Source: Sphagnum compactum
Taxonomy: Eukaryota > Bryophyta > Sphagnopsida > Sphagnales
NCBI GenBank assembly: GCA_965153455.1
Contig: OZ234493.1
Location: 10,344,213 to 10,408,212, forward strand
DNA: 64,000 bases
Reading direction: 5' to 3'
The notes under the pieces were generated by a model that was given only the letters and a program-made list of their open reading frames with translations, made no database searches and was not told where the DNA came from. Shown piece after piece: positions 1 through 11,750 of the stretch. Every line of letters starts with the position of its first letter. The first letter of the stretch is position 1. A program made the translations under genes and the position numbers.

Positions 1-359
1 AGCTATCGTGACTAACACCGCATTAATCCAATTTTTTCCTTTAACAATTGAGATATTTAAATGTTTACACAAACAAGCTTGTGTTCTTATTTGATTGTGC
101 CAATGCCATTTGAAACTTCAAAAGACCAAAAACCCTGGGAGATGAAGGTTTAAGGTTTAAAGTTTACTTTTATTTGTCAAAAAACATCAATTGCATTGCA
201 AAGGATGCTAGCATCCTCCATCAAGTCAAGCAATAATAATAGGCCTAACTACTTCCTAACTTCCACACTTTCAAAACACAACCCCCATCGTCACAACTAA
301 TTTGATAGAGGCAATTGGTTGTTGAAATGGGGAGACTTTGATATTAGTTTGTGCCAACT

Positions 360-455
360 TGATGTCCCTCAAATTCTCCCTTCTCTTTTTTCTTATTCCT
401 TCGTACATTTTTCAAATATGTGGTGTGTTTATAAATAAAGTTTTGCAAGGTTTGG
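360..455. repeat. Direct repeat (partner at 4245-4345)
   Basis: Both copies share AATTCTCCCTT, TTTTTCTT, GTACATTTT and then GTGTGTTTATAAATAAAGTTTTGCA. The 25-base end is nearly identical. It is probably a fragment of an unrecognised interspersed element. Confidence 0.65.
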
Positions 456-1608
456 TTGTTGTTTTTCACTCCCCCAACCAGGGTTTCTTTTTTGGGCCAA
501 ATGTTCCCACTTGGCCACAAAAAAAATGGTAATGCCACTTCCCACAAAGGATTTTTTTATCAAAACAATGTACAAAGTCACCATATTTTGAGGGAAAAAA
601 AAACTGAATTCACCATGTTTAGATAACACATAGCAGGAATCCTAGTTTTCTCTAATGTCCTTTTGACCTGTAGCAAAATTTGGCTAAGACTACTTGTAGA
701 AAATGGCCAAGCCATCTATCTCACAAAATTGAAAAAAAACCCTGCCCCCAACTCTCAAATCTCCTTTTAACTTGTCCAATTGTGTTGAAATTATTTTTGC
801 ATTTGAAGGAGTGAATTATATATTGGTGCTGCTAAGCTTTCATATGTTTACAAATGTACAGATTTTACTAGGTGTAATTTACATCACTGCTTCTTTGTTT
901 GGCAAAACTCTGTGAAATGTTTTTTGAAGAAAACATGAATTTTTTTTGGATCCAAAATATGGTTTCCAAAGAACTATTCACCACTTTTGCAAATAAAAAA
1001 TTGAGAAAAACCCACTGATCTGCATCGGCCTTAGTGAGGCTCCCCATTCCCCACCCTCCACTGGTGCCCCACTTGCTCAACTAGATACGTTAGTGGTATT
1101 ATTATGCTATGTCGCTATGTAAAAGACCAACAATTCCACCAGTGAAGTTACTTGTAAGTAGTGTCTTCATCCTAAACAGATAAACTAGTTTTTAAATTAT
1201 TTCAATCACATACAATCTTGCAAACCTCAAAAAGGTTGAGTAATATTTAACCTTATATTGGGAAGATGGTCATGCACCTTTCAAACAACTAGGATACTGC
1301 AACAATACTTAAATAAATTGGGTATTTGTTGCAGTACATTTGCTACTTGGCAACTCCTTACTTTCTAACCTACAGTTTCATGGAACATTGCATGAAGGCC
1401 TCAAAAAAGTTGATAACCTCAGCAACAACTTAAGGGGAACTCTCTTTTGCACAGCTTCCCAAAACCCCAGAAGAGTCCAACACAACAGCCCTACTCATTT
1501 GCTGGTTTGTTTGCATTGGCTCTTTCAGTTGTTAGTACTGACTGCACTTTTTTATGCCACTAGTAATTCCATGCTTTCTTTTTGTTGTTACTATGCATTA
1601 GTAACAAT

Positions 1609-1635
1609 ATTATATATATATATATATATATATAT
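1609..1635. repeat. (TA)n microsatellite
   Basis: About 13 TA units in non-coding DNA. Confidence 0.9.
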
Positions 1636-2977
1636 TTCTTTTTGTTTGTGCTATGCTTCCAAAAAGGGGAGATTCCTGTTTAAGTTTGGCTAACAAATGG
1701 GTCCCAAAGTGTGAAGGTTCGTTTTTTTCTGATAGGTTAAGCCATTGTAAGGAGGAGAAAGTGAGATCCGGTCTTTACGTACCAAGAAGCTGTTAGCAAG
1801 CAGGGATGACGACAACTTTGTATTCACAAATAATCAAACGTGAAGATGACTTAGGGGATTTGGACGGTTGATGCGATTCAGCACATAAGAAGGGTGATTG
1901 TAGAATCCACATGCAAATGTATCTCCACAAATGATTCATCTAATCTGTCATCACTACTGTCTGTCTGTTTGATTTGGGGAGTAACAAAAGAGAGTGTTTA
2001 GCATCGCGATATGTTTATGGAGTACTTTAACATTACTGTAGCATTATGGCAAGTTCAACATTTCAGTGGTGAATATTTATTTTATTTGCAAGATTCCATG
2101 TCAAATTATGAAATATACCAAAACATTTCTTTGGAAAAAGTATATTTGAAAGTTTCAACATTTCCAAGAATAATACAATTAGTGTGGAAGCTGCCAAGGT
2201 AACATGGTGTTCATTCTCATTTAACAATTTTATCTCTCTTTTTTGGGTAGGTCTTAAATTGTTGGATTGAATGATGAAGTAGCAATTATTAATAATCTTC
2301 GATCATAATTATTGTAATGAAATCCTGAAGTGTTGGCTAATTTTGAAGGAGTTTGACATCAAATAGGAAAGTAAGTTATGGAAAATTAGTGTATAGTGAA
2401 TGTTCTCTCTCTCTCTCTCTTTTTCCCCCCCTCCCCCATCACCAACATAAGGATTCTAAAATAATCTGACTTACACTCCAGGTACAGAAAGTTGAGATGA
2501 TCCATTGTGTACACACAGAATCTCTCTCTCATGTCTTTTCTCCGGACACAAAACCTCAGCAGTGTTATCATTGGACCTTATACCACTGATGTTGGTGGCC
2601 CACGACAATTACACATGATCACTCTTACCTTGCTCGGTAGCACCATCCTCCCCTCGCCTCCCTCCTTCCCTGCCTGCCTCTCTCTCTATCTCCCTCCCTG
2701 CCACTGTCGGATTGTCTACCCACACTTCCAGAAGTGGGCCAACAAATAATAATAAAGTTTTGGGAAGTGTGGGAGTGCATGGCTCATAAGCTGGTGGCTT
2801 TCCTTTTTTCCACCACTCCTGAAGCCCCAATGGTAGTCATTTTACAAGTAGGTACTAAGTACATCATACACTTCATCAAGTAGTGAAGCCATTCTTCAGT
2901 TTTGTTGGCTGCCACTTTTTGCATCATCCCTTCTCACATGCCTATCATATCAGTTTCTGAAGTTTTGCTAAAGTACC

Positions 2978-3356
2978 GGCCGCTTTACACACGAGGAGTC
3001 AGGGCCAATGTTCAGCCCAAATCCAGCATTCCTATTGGTGCAAAAGTTGAAATCAGCCCCAAGGGCTTTATACTAAGAGTCAAGGCTTAAATAGAAAAAA
3101 ACTTTTCAATCTGCCCCCAAGTACTAATAAATGCTGAACTTTATGGCCTTGTATTGGCCCCAAGGCTGAAAATAGGATACCATCAAATTTGGGAGGCCAA
3201 TTTGCAACCCTTGGGGCCAATGTTCCAGCATTTAGTACTATCCTGATGTTAATGTTCTAGCATTTATATTAGTAACTTGAGGTCAATTTGCAACCCAAAA
3301 ATGCTCAAAGTTGGCCCCAAGTTTTTTTGGCCCTGACTCTTAGTGTAAAGCGAGCC
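2978..3356. mobile_element. MITE family A, copy 1
   Basis: A non-coding element of about 379 bp with terminal inverted repeats: it starts GGCCGCTTTACAC and ends with the inverse of GGCTCGCTTTACACTAAGAG. It aligns along its length with the copy at 50507-50860. TIR, size and lack of coding capacity fit a MITE. The parent transposon superfamily is not determined. Confidence 0.75.
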
Positions 3357-3628
3357 TAAGTGTGTTACATAAAAGACCACTAATATGTAAGTATCCAAAT
3401 TTTACTGGATGCCTCCAATTGTCGACTCTATCATCAGAAATCAGTTCTGCAGCAGAGATGTTTTTGAGTACACTCTCATGTTAAACATTGAGTAAAGAGG
3501 CTAAAACATTTCAGGGTGTGGTAGTACTATTGAGTGATTAGTAGGGAGGTGATTATCAAGTAGGTAATGAGCCTAGCACCCCACTTGACAGGTCTCTTGG
3601 ATTGGAGGGATCATGGAACTATTTAAAG

Positions 3629-3985
3629 GGTGCCAGAGTCATGGAACTAGCACCCCCACCAGGGCACCATGCAAGATGGATGATGTGTGGACAGGAAACA
3701 TTTTTCTGTTGTAATTCCTGTCCCAGAGTTAACCACACTGGTTAGCTACAAACTAACCATCCTTTGTGCATCTAACTATCTAGTGGCCTACCAAGCGCCT
3801 TAACTACCACCTGTGTAGTAATCACTTACGTTCCCAACCTACTCACCTATGATAAGTACCCACTTACACATGTAGTGACCTAGGCAGTTACCGAGGTGGA
3901 ACCTTGGTAACTCAGCTGTGGTTCATCCACAACTGATTCATAATAGGTTTTTCAAATGGATGGCGCACTGGTGGGTACTTCTTCT
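3629..3985 (+). mobile_element. TIR element family D, copy 1 (diverged)
   Basis: It aligns with the D element at 23.1 kb: CACCCCCACCAGGGCACCATG near the left, CAGGAAACATTTTTCTGTTG and GTTAGCTACAAACTAACC in the middle, and GGTTCATCCACAACTGA and ATGGATGG.GCACTGGTGGG at the right. The central hairpin is largely degraded. End coordinates are approximate. Confidence 0.6.
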
Positions 3986-4244
3986 GGGATCACATACTCC
4001 TTCCTCCACTCTCCGGTCGTGGAAAAAAGCCGAATTCTCTGATGCCTACCATATTGAAGTATTTCCAACTTGGAAAATTACAGACCTAAGACATACAAAT
4101 TTTGGAGCTGTTTGGAAGTTCAACTACAGTACAGGCTTCTACCAACACCTTACACATACAGGCTGGCTGTTTGTCAGCAGGTTCCGACAGAAATGGACAG
4201 AAACAAGAAAACACCCACTCACTCTTCAAGTCTGGCAAATGAGT

Positions 4245-4345
4245 TTGAATCTAATTCTCCCTTTTTTCTTTCTTCTTTCTAATACCTTTTTGTACATTTT
4301 CCGAATCAGCGGTGTGTGTTTATAAATAAAGTTTTGCAGTGGTTT
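4245..4345. repeat. Direct repeat (partner at 360-455)
   Basis: The second copy of the block ending GTTTATAAATAAAGTTTTGCA, in the same orientation and about 3.9 kb away. Confidence 0.65.
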
Positions 4346-4614
4346 GATGATTTGAATCTCTTTTTGTCAAAAATCATTTACTTCTTTTACTTTTCAAGAA
4401 AGAACAGTGCTTAAGTGCCTGTTAATGACCATGTCTTTAATCAAAGGGGGAATCTTTCTCAGCTCCTTTCAAACTTTCATTTCTGAGTTTGCAAAGATAT
4501 GGCATGAAGACATTAGGGTACTACTCTTTCATGGCACCAGGCTACTTATATTGTTACTTCTATTAATTAGATTGGGGGTGCCTCCCAAGTTCTTTTTCTT
4601 TTTGTGGCTGCAGT

Positions 4615-5010
4615 AAGAGAGAGGCATTTTGATTGGCCCATCATAAGAACACCAAAAAGGTGAAACTTTGTAAGCTCCCCCAAAACAAAAGTGTTTCTAT
4701 GTGAAGATGTTGTGCCCCTTTGGCCCACCTATATAGGTAAGGGGAGAACTTTGGGCAAAGCATTGGGATAAAAGTGTAATGCAATTGGGAAGACAGTGGG
4801 AAAGGGAACATCATTGGGAACATGTGGGAAGACAAGAAATTTTTAAAAATTATGCCACCACCCACCCCCCCAAAAAAAGACAAGCCCTCCTGAATCCATG
4901 TTCAGGCATCCCATTGGCTGCATGCAAAGTCTATTCCTGAAACTAGTTGCCACCAATTTTGGCTTGAACTAATGCCCCTTCCTAAGAGTGTAGGTACCTA
5001 TTCATCTTTG
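4615..5010. repeat. Dispersed repeat G, copy 1
   Basis: Blocks in order: TTTTGATTGGCCCATCA, TTTGGCCCACCTATATAGG, GGGCAAAGCATTGGGATAAAA, several TTGGGAA(C) units, CCATTGGCTGCATG and GAACTAATGCCCCTTCCTAAGA. The same order is seen at 9370-9850. No coding potential was found. Confidence 0.6.
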
Positions 5011-5034
5011 TATACAAGTTCAACTTTTTTTTCT

Positions 5035-5700
5035 TTTCTTTATTGGCTCATCACCCAAAAAAAGACTGAAAATTTGGAGGTTATCTAAGATAGAAGTTCC
5101 TATGGGAAGATGAAACGCCTCCCCCTTTGGCCCACCTATCTATCTATTTCCTAAACCATGGTGCTTCTTGCCACACTTTGGTATCATTTGAAAGCCATCC
5201 AAATAGAGGTGCACCAAATTGGTTTCACAATCTGTCAACTTACATTGGATAAGTTACTAAATATTGAACAATGTTTTCACTAAACAATCATTTAAATGAA
5301 AACTAGAAAGCGTAGGGGAATTTGGACACACTCTTGATATTATTGGAAAGCCTTCAGTGAGTATGATTAAATGAAGGTGGCAAAAGGTGATCAATTAAGT
5401 TACAAAAAATGGTTTTGGAAGAGCAAATTATTTGGCTATCTAGTTCACACTTGGGCCAACAACATAAGCTACATTTTTATAGGTGAAAAGAGACAAATTT
5501 GAACAAAGCATATGGGTTAAAAGTGTGATGCTATTGAGAACATCTTGAGGAATGCATTGGAAACTTGGGAAACCCTTTGAAAACTTTGAGAAAAGCCCCT
5601 TGGGAACTTGATGGGACCACATGGAAAACAGAAAAAACCCAACACAGGACAAGCCATAGGTCTTATAATGTAACCCCAAAATACTCAAGGGGACCAACTA
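5035..5700. repeat. Dispersed repeat G, copy 2 (probably interrupted or expanded)
   Basis: It has TATTGGCTCATCACCC, CCCTTTGGCCCACCTATCTATC, later GAACAAAGCATATGGGTTAAAAGTGTGATGC and a run of TTGGGAAC/TTGGAAAC units (5540-5615). It is longer than the other copies, with unrelated DNA at about 5160-5440. Confidence 0.5.
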
Positions 5701-6234
5701 ATGCTTTTAGGCTATAAACTTGATTGGTTGTCTTCTTTCATTTTGCCAAACTACCGCCACCTTCACGCTGGCTATCAATCCAAGCCAAATTAGAAAAGTT
5801 CAAGTAGTTGCACCCACCAATTCAGGTGTGGGGTGGCTAGCTGGCTGGCTGTTCCACATGCAACTAATTGTCCACAAAGTTGCACAAATCAAGTTCCATA
5901 CCCAAATCCCATGCTCATGCATCAGACAAGGGTTAATAGTTTTAGTGATTGTAATAATATATAGAGGGTGTTCAATAGGGTTGTGTGTAGGTCTGCAGAA
6001 AAAATATTATGACAAATAAAATTGCTGGATATGGTGGTCCGAAATTTCTTTTTCTTAGTTATCTTGAATGAACTAACAATTTAACCTGTAATAAGTTTTG
6101 GTATGTTTGTGAGAATTATAGAGGATCAATGGAAATGCTATAAAGGGACCACTTTTTTCAATGTTCACTAGAATAGGTTGTGTGTAAGCCTAAAGAATTT
6201 TTTTTCAAGTCAATGGGGTTGCTGGATTTGGTGA

Positions 6235-7520
6235 TCTGAATTTGATCTTGAGTTTGATCACCCCGAACCTGGACAGTGCAGTGGAACATCTAGCAGCTAC
6301 CAGTAGATGTTCGTTGTTCGCATTGAACTGTCGTTGTGCGGAGCTACGTATTATGGACGTCCAATTACGATGTAACCTCTCCAACACATTGGTGCGTTCC
6401 ACAGCAAGTTATGCCTGTGAGATTTGGGTGAACTCCAAGAAAATAGAGGTTATTGAAGTAGTGTACCGAAGGTTCCTCAAGTCCTTGCTCGGGGTGCGAA
6501 AAACAACTAGCACGTCCATCGTGTTGGCAGAATTTGACAAATTTCCCTTTGAACACTTTGCATGGGGACAAGCGCTATTGTACTATAACCGTGTGAGCAC
6601 GGTCACTAAAGATCGCATCTTGGGCAAGGCATGGGAAGCCCAACTCGCTATGCTTGTTGCGGGAAAGAACTGTTGGGCTAGATCCGTGAAAAAATGTTAC
6701 TCAAGAATCAGCCCCAGAAGGTGGCAGGTTTTCTGCCTCCAGTTCAACCGTCGTTGGAAACGACGCCTAAGCTTACAACGACCCGTGTGCTCCAAGCGAG
6801 GACTGCTCAACTACTAGGAACGGCTCCTGAGACAATGCACATACACCCGACCCGTCTAGCAAGGGTGAAAGGCTGGGTGGAGAACCAAGTACTTTGGTGC
6901 AATGCGCACAACCTATGGGTGGGAATTTAGATGGCTCAGCTGGCCGTGCTACAACTAGTGCAGCCAGTTGGTGCTAGATTTACAACAGGAGGCCCGATCA
7001 ACCAAGAGGCTGGGGCCCCACCCCTTCCAGGTTTTCCCCACACAATATTGAGTGTAAAAAAGGTGAAGGATAATATGTGATTGACTTACATTGAAAATAT
7101 CTTTACCAACCGCGAGATCGGGCCCAACGTGCAGACATTTGCGTTTCAAAGGTATGTTGTACAAGAGCGAAAGCTACTTGTGTGACATCAGTTGCGTTCA
7201 GCTACGAAAAGCTCTGGCCTAGTTTCAATGTGGTAACACGCAGCTTGAGGTAGTGTTAGATGTGTGAAAAGGCATGCCATATGCAAAGAAACTTTGTCAA
7301 GGCTGCGATTTGGGGAAGGTTGAGGATGAAGAGCACTTGCTTCTTGTTTGTCCAAATACACAGAAAGTTAGGGAACGCTTTTGTTCGACCCTACCCCTCA
7401 CCCACACTAGCACTCTTGCTGAGCTCATGCAGACTACAAACACAGTCGCCCTGGCCAAGTTTGTGGCATGTTGCCAATACCAAAGGACAATCTGTCCTCC
7501 ATGATCTACCTTTCGTCTAA
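6235..7520 (+). pseudogene. Decayed LINE (non-LTR retrotransposon) 3' end: reverse transcriptase C-terminal part and zinc knuckle
   Basis: Frame 1 at about 6242-6814 reads as the thumb/C-terminal part of a plant LINE reverse transcriptase, with RSTASYACEIW, YRRFLKSLLGVRK and FEHFAWGQALLYYNRV. It stops at a TAG, similarity passes to another frame (6694-6930), and a third frame at 7274-7501 gives the terminal zinc knuckle C-x2-C-x9-H-x4-C (CQGC through LLLVC). At least two frameshifts and several stops separate the parts, and the endonuclease and polymerase core are absent to the left. It is therefore 5'-truncated and dead. The family assignment comes from these motifs, not a search. Confidence 0.8.
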
Positions 7521-7639
7521 TGGACTTTTTGGTCCCAAACGGACGTAAAATTGTAAACAGTAAACAGAGTTATCTGGAAGGAACTAACAGTCAATGTGTA
7601 AGTGCAATTTCCAAATAGGGTTCTAGCACAGTACTTGTG

Positions 7640-7675
7640 CACTTTGTTGGCCTTGCCTACGAAGGCAAGGATATT
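7640..7675 (+). other. Small perfect hairpin downstream of the LINE remnant
   Basis: CCTTGCCT at 7651 pairs with AGGCAAGG after a four-base loop. It lies about 150 bases past the last recognisable LINE codons and could be part of the LINE 3' tail, whose structure the reverse transcriptase recognises in some families. That role is inferred only. Confidence 0.35.
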
Positions 7676-8080
7676 GTGTTTCGACTCATTATAGAGTATA
7701 GTAGCTTCAGGGATTTTGGCCCCTAGTTAATAGCACTATTTTCATATGAGGATTTTTGAAAGATGATATTTTGGCTTGTGTTGAAACTTGAGATTAGTTA
7801 TAGAGTTATAATATCTTGAAGGATTTTGGTTTCTTTTAGAGGATTTTTTGAAGATTATATTTTTGCATGGTGAAATATTTGAGTTTCCATAATTCTTCTT
7901 TTTCCTTAAGATACTTTTTAATGTAAATGGCAAGGCCACAGTGTGACACACCCCTTGTTGGTTGTAGGCTTCAGGGATTTTCATTCTTTCATGGGCAGAT
8001 TGGATGAACCATCCATCACCCACACTCCTACCACCACCATAGAAAACCCCCCCCATTTTTCTTTTGTTGATTGTAACATT

Positions 8081-8472
8081 AGAGTTATCCGTAAAGTAAA
8101 AGAAACACAGCACCAGAGGCCCTGAGTTTGGTCATACACAGGGTGAGATTCAAAAAAACCTGCAGGAAAGTACATTAGCATCAACGGGGGATGAAACTTA
8201 GAAAACCATCAATTTTGGTGGTAAACTGAATTTCATCCTGTCTTTCCTTTTTCCTGAACGCCTCCACTGCTGCTACATATATTTTCACTGCTCCTAACTG
8301 TACAACCACGATAATTAGTCTCGAACCTCGTGTATTAAATGCTGAGTTTCAGCATCTCATACTGAGATTTAATAAAAATGTCTTTACTTTGGAGAAACCA
8401 CTGAAGAGGGGATAGGGGGTGAAAGGAGGCCCAAAGACAGGGTGAAGAGAGGGTTACGTTATGGATAACTCT
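8081..8472. mobile_element. MITE family C, copy 1
   Basis: 392 bp with TIRs AGAGTTATCCGTAAAGTAA (left) and the inverse of AGAGTTATCCATAACGTAA (right). ATT directly flanks both ends (8078-8080 and 8473-8475), as a 3-bp target duplication would. The inverted copy at 18636-19049 shares the interior. ORFs in it are not credible. Confidence 0.8.
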
Positions 8473-9214
8473 ATTAGCTCTTTGATATTTCCAGGGCCGA
8501 AATATAACCACTGAGATTCTCTCCACTGGGAGGAGTATAATGGCTTGTACCCAATAATACTTCAGCATGGAACAATTTTACATAAACACACACCCATAGT
8601 TCATTCCCCTGCCATTATTGTGTGAAACTGAATTTGGATATTTGAAATTTGTGAAGCTGCAAGTGATGTCCAACAAAGAAAATGTGTAACTGCTTTTCCT
8701 TGTCTGGATGTATTGATTGGCCCAGGTGATGGCACTTTAAGGGCCCTTCAGTTTAGCTGTCCAATTCTGCTTGTCTATAGGTATGGATGGGGGAAGAAAT
8801 AACTAATACTCTATGTAGCATGTGGTCACACTATTAGAGGCCCAAGTAGTAAGGGGTGTGGGTGGAGATGCTCTAATAGGACTTTCTCAAAAAAGTGAAG
8901 CTGTTGGTTCATCATGGCTCATCTGGGCTGCCATTGGTGGTTACCAGCTAGATAACTACCAGTGTTGGGTGCTTGTGTACTTTGTTATATACATAGGATC
9001 ATGAATTCTGGGGAATACATAGATAGGCATGTGGTATGTGAACTTTATCATGTAGGCACATACCAATCCTAACTAAATGGAATTATATATGCTTGCCTTT
9101 ATACCAAACAGTTATTTGCCCTGAAGTACTGGCTTGTACAGAGCTAGCCTCTAACCTAGTGGCACCTACTGACATATAAACTTTTTGCAGACATACATTT
9201 TATGCAGACATACA

Positions 9215-9345
9215 TCCTCCATCACACGACTTCTCATTGGTGGCATGGAAATTCTATTCCTAAAAAATTGGCTGTCAATATTTTTGGCCTGGACTAATAG
9301 GTAGCCCTTCCTAAGAACACACTACCTATTTTTCATGCTTCAATT
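9215..9345. repeat. Dispersed repeat G, partial copy 3
   Basis: It matches the right-hand part of the family: TCTCATTGGTGGCATG.AAATTCTATTCC, then GGACTAATAG and CCCTTCCTAAGA. It directly precedes the fuller copy at 9370-9850. Confidence 0.55.
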
Positions 9346-9369
9346 AATTAGTGAGGGCGTGCATTAACA

Positions 9370-9850
9370 GTTTTTTTTTTCTCCCAAAAGGAACCATTTG
9401 ATTGGCCTATCACCAATATTTTTGGAATTGGGGCACTCCCCCACATAGAAGCCTACTTATGCTTCCCTCCCCAAAATAGAAACATGCTTTGTGATGTTTC
9501 ACTTCCCTTGCCCCCCTGCCCAGCTCACCCCCTCCTTTTCAAACTATATAGAAAGAAGTTGATCCAAGGTCAAACAATATGGAATAAAAATTGAGCTGCT
9601 ATTGGGAACGCACTGGGAACTTGGGGAACACTTTGGAAATCTGGTAGGAACACATTGGGAACTTGACGTGAACAAAAAAAATCAAAAGAAACCTCTCTCT
9701 CCCTCCCACCCCAAAAGAAAAAACTAAGCCCCCCCTAAGCCTTCTCATTGGTTGCATGAAATTTCTATTTCCAAAAGAGTTAGTCACCATTTTCAACATG
9801 GACTAATACCCCCATTATAAACTGGGGGTACTTATTTATTATCCAACTAG
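9370..9850. repeat. Dispersed repeat G, copy 4
   Basis: Starts CATTTGATTGGCCTATCACC, then CAAACAATATGGAATAAAAATTG, a 9600-9665 tract with GGGAAC repeated every 10-30 bases, then CTCATTGGTTGCATGAAATTTC and GGACTAATACCCCC. It is collinear with 4615-5010. Confidence 0.6.
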
Positions 9851-11238
9851 GTTTTTTTTTGGTAAACATTGCCTAAATACCATCCCCAAATGGTATGCAA
9901 AATGTTCTTTTAAGGTACAAAGTGAATGCATATACATACTAAAAAAGCATTACCCTCACTACAATAGTAGCCACGTGATGGACATGATCCCCAGTTAAGT
10001 TGGCAAACTCAATGACCTGGAGCTAAACTAGAGCTCATCCTTCAGCTCGTCTTTACTTTAGCAAAGTGCCAGAACCATGAGTAACTAACATAATCAAAAA
10101 TCCCCTTCCCTTTCAGATTGAACAACACGTGAAAAGGACCCAAAAATTGTGGATCTCATTTTAGGTCTGGACCCCAATATATGCATGAACTATTTGCATG
10201 GGTGTTGCCCATAAGGACTATCATAGCTTTAGCATATGATGGGAAAGTCCAAAAGACGAGATGGGAGATGATTTGGTTTGGACTCTTATGCCACCCCCTA
10301 CAAAAAGATTGCCCTAGAGAGGAATTGGGGGATCATTGCTCCTAGACTAGGAGCTTTTGCTTTAAGTATCTCATACAGAATGTGAACAGTGAAAAAACTG
10401 GGAGTAGGCTTTTGGCCTCTTGTGGGTTTTGCCTGACCTTTCTAGACACCTAAAATGCTGAACTCAAGGCTCAGGTCAGCCTTAACTATGGTAGTCTACT
10501 CTCCGCCAAATGAGTTGTATAGATTTATTGTCTAGTAAGGGGTTTTTTTAAAAAACAAGTTAAGTACTTGTGTGTTTCTTTGCCTATTTCTGTATGGAAG
10601 ACACCCCAAAAACAAAGGCTAATATAAAGCATGTTCCTTCCATTCACTTCAAACAATAAAGGGCGGTGAAAGTGGGGGGGGGTGCATGGGGCCAACCTGA
10701 GCCTTGGAGTCCCACTGACTACCTAGTACCCCGTACCCAAGGGATCCCCGGGCGGCCGACTTGTTGGGTAGGACACACCCAAGAGTGTGGGTCCATGCCA
10801 GAAAATAGTCGGTTCATAACTGGCCCACCAAGTTTCTGCCAATTCCTGCAAAACCAATCTGATTTATGTCGTGTCGCGGTCTGGTTCACAAAAGTTCCAC
10901 ATCCTTTTGGTTGTTTATCTATCATTGTGTGTATAATCTATTTAGCTATGCCTTTCTGTTACTTTCCTTTCCCCCATCACTGGGAAACCACCTTCTCCAC
11001 TACCCCCCCTATCCTCCTCCTCCTTCTTCCCATGCACGTAAAAACAATTTGTTAACACAATGGAAAGATTGCATAGCAAAAGTGAGCATGAATAACCACG
11101 TGGTGGATCACAACCACACAATCCTTTTGGGTTTAGAGTCAGGGCTCCACACTATTCTTTCCTTTTTTCCTTTTTTTTCTATTTCTTTCTTTTCTGTGAT
11201 GAGGAGCTGATTAGAAGAGGGTTCTGAGCTAGGGGGGA
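9851..11238. other. Gene-free stretch
   Basis: No recognisable gene. Frames open on both strands at about 10666-11055 overlap a G-run and a C-rich tract and show no known motif. The 69-bp tandem repeat follows directly. Confidence 0.5.
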
Positions 11239-11447
11239 TGAAGAGCCTTCTTCATCTGGCTCTCTTTCTGAAACAGATTTTTTTGTGTTCAGTGAACCAT
11301 GTAAACATGAAGAGCCTTCTTCATCTGGCTCTCTTTCTGAAACAGATTTTTTTGTGTTCAGTAAACCATGTAAACGTGAAGAGCCTTCTTCATCTGGCTC
11401 TCTTTCTGAAACAGATTTTTTTGTGTTCAGTAAACCATGTAAACATT
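11239..11447. repeat. 69-bp tandem repeat, three near-identical copies
   Basis: Copies begin at about 11241, 11310 and 11379 and differ by only a few substitutions, so the array is recent. Because 69 is divisible by three, each reading frame gives the same 23-residue repeat. One plus-strand frame is open from after a TGA near 11230 to 11515 (repeat core EEPSSSGSLSETDFFVFS). Two other frames, one of them on the minus strand, are also open, so open length alone does not show coding. Confidence 0.9.
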
Positions 11448-11544
11448 GTGCAGGTTTACCAAACACAAAAAAGACTGTTGTGCCTTTGCTTCCAAGATCC
11501 TATACGAACTTATTATAGCTATTGTCGCAACAAGGCATCATAAA

Positions 11545-11750
11545 CATGCTGGTGGCCCTGCTAATAGATAAGATGTTGTACATCTATATACTGTGTCCAC
11601 ACTCTAAACACCAAAAAAATCCAATCCAATCTAACTAGTCTAAACACTTTCATCAAAGAAACCGGTTCACCTAATATAAAACTTTCAAAAGTTGGATCCA
11701 ATGCTAGAGTCCCTGTCCCTGTGGAGGCAGGGCCTAACAAAGACATATAC
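11545..11750 (-). repeat. Dispersed repeat F, copy 1
   Basis: On the minus strand it matches 30016-30230. Both contain TTGGATCCAACTTTT (here diverged to ATTGGATCCAACTTTTGAAA), AAAGTGTTTAGACTA, AGAGTGTGGACACAG and AACATCTTATCTATT in the same order. A stretch with peptide LGEP...KVFRL.RL..IFL is kept in one frame in both copies. I cannot assign it to a family. Confidence 0.7.

Larger units (their letters stand above)
1..2977. other. Gene-free stretch
   Basis: I see no gene. It holds the direct repeat at 360-455, a TA run, a CT run at about 2402-2420 and pyrimidine-rich DNA at 2640-2700. ORFs are short and without recognisable similarity. Confidence 0.6.

Noticed and set aside
10745-10765. GGATCCCCGGGCGGCC resembles a cloning-vector polylinker (BamHI-SmaI, part of NotI).
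   Set aside because: Only about 11 bases match a common vector linker and the flanks are not vector sequence, so chance is the simpler explanation.
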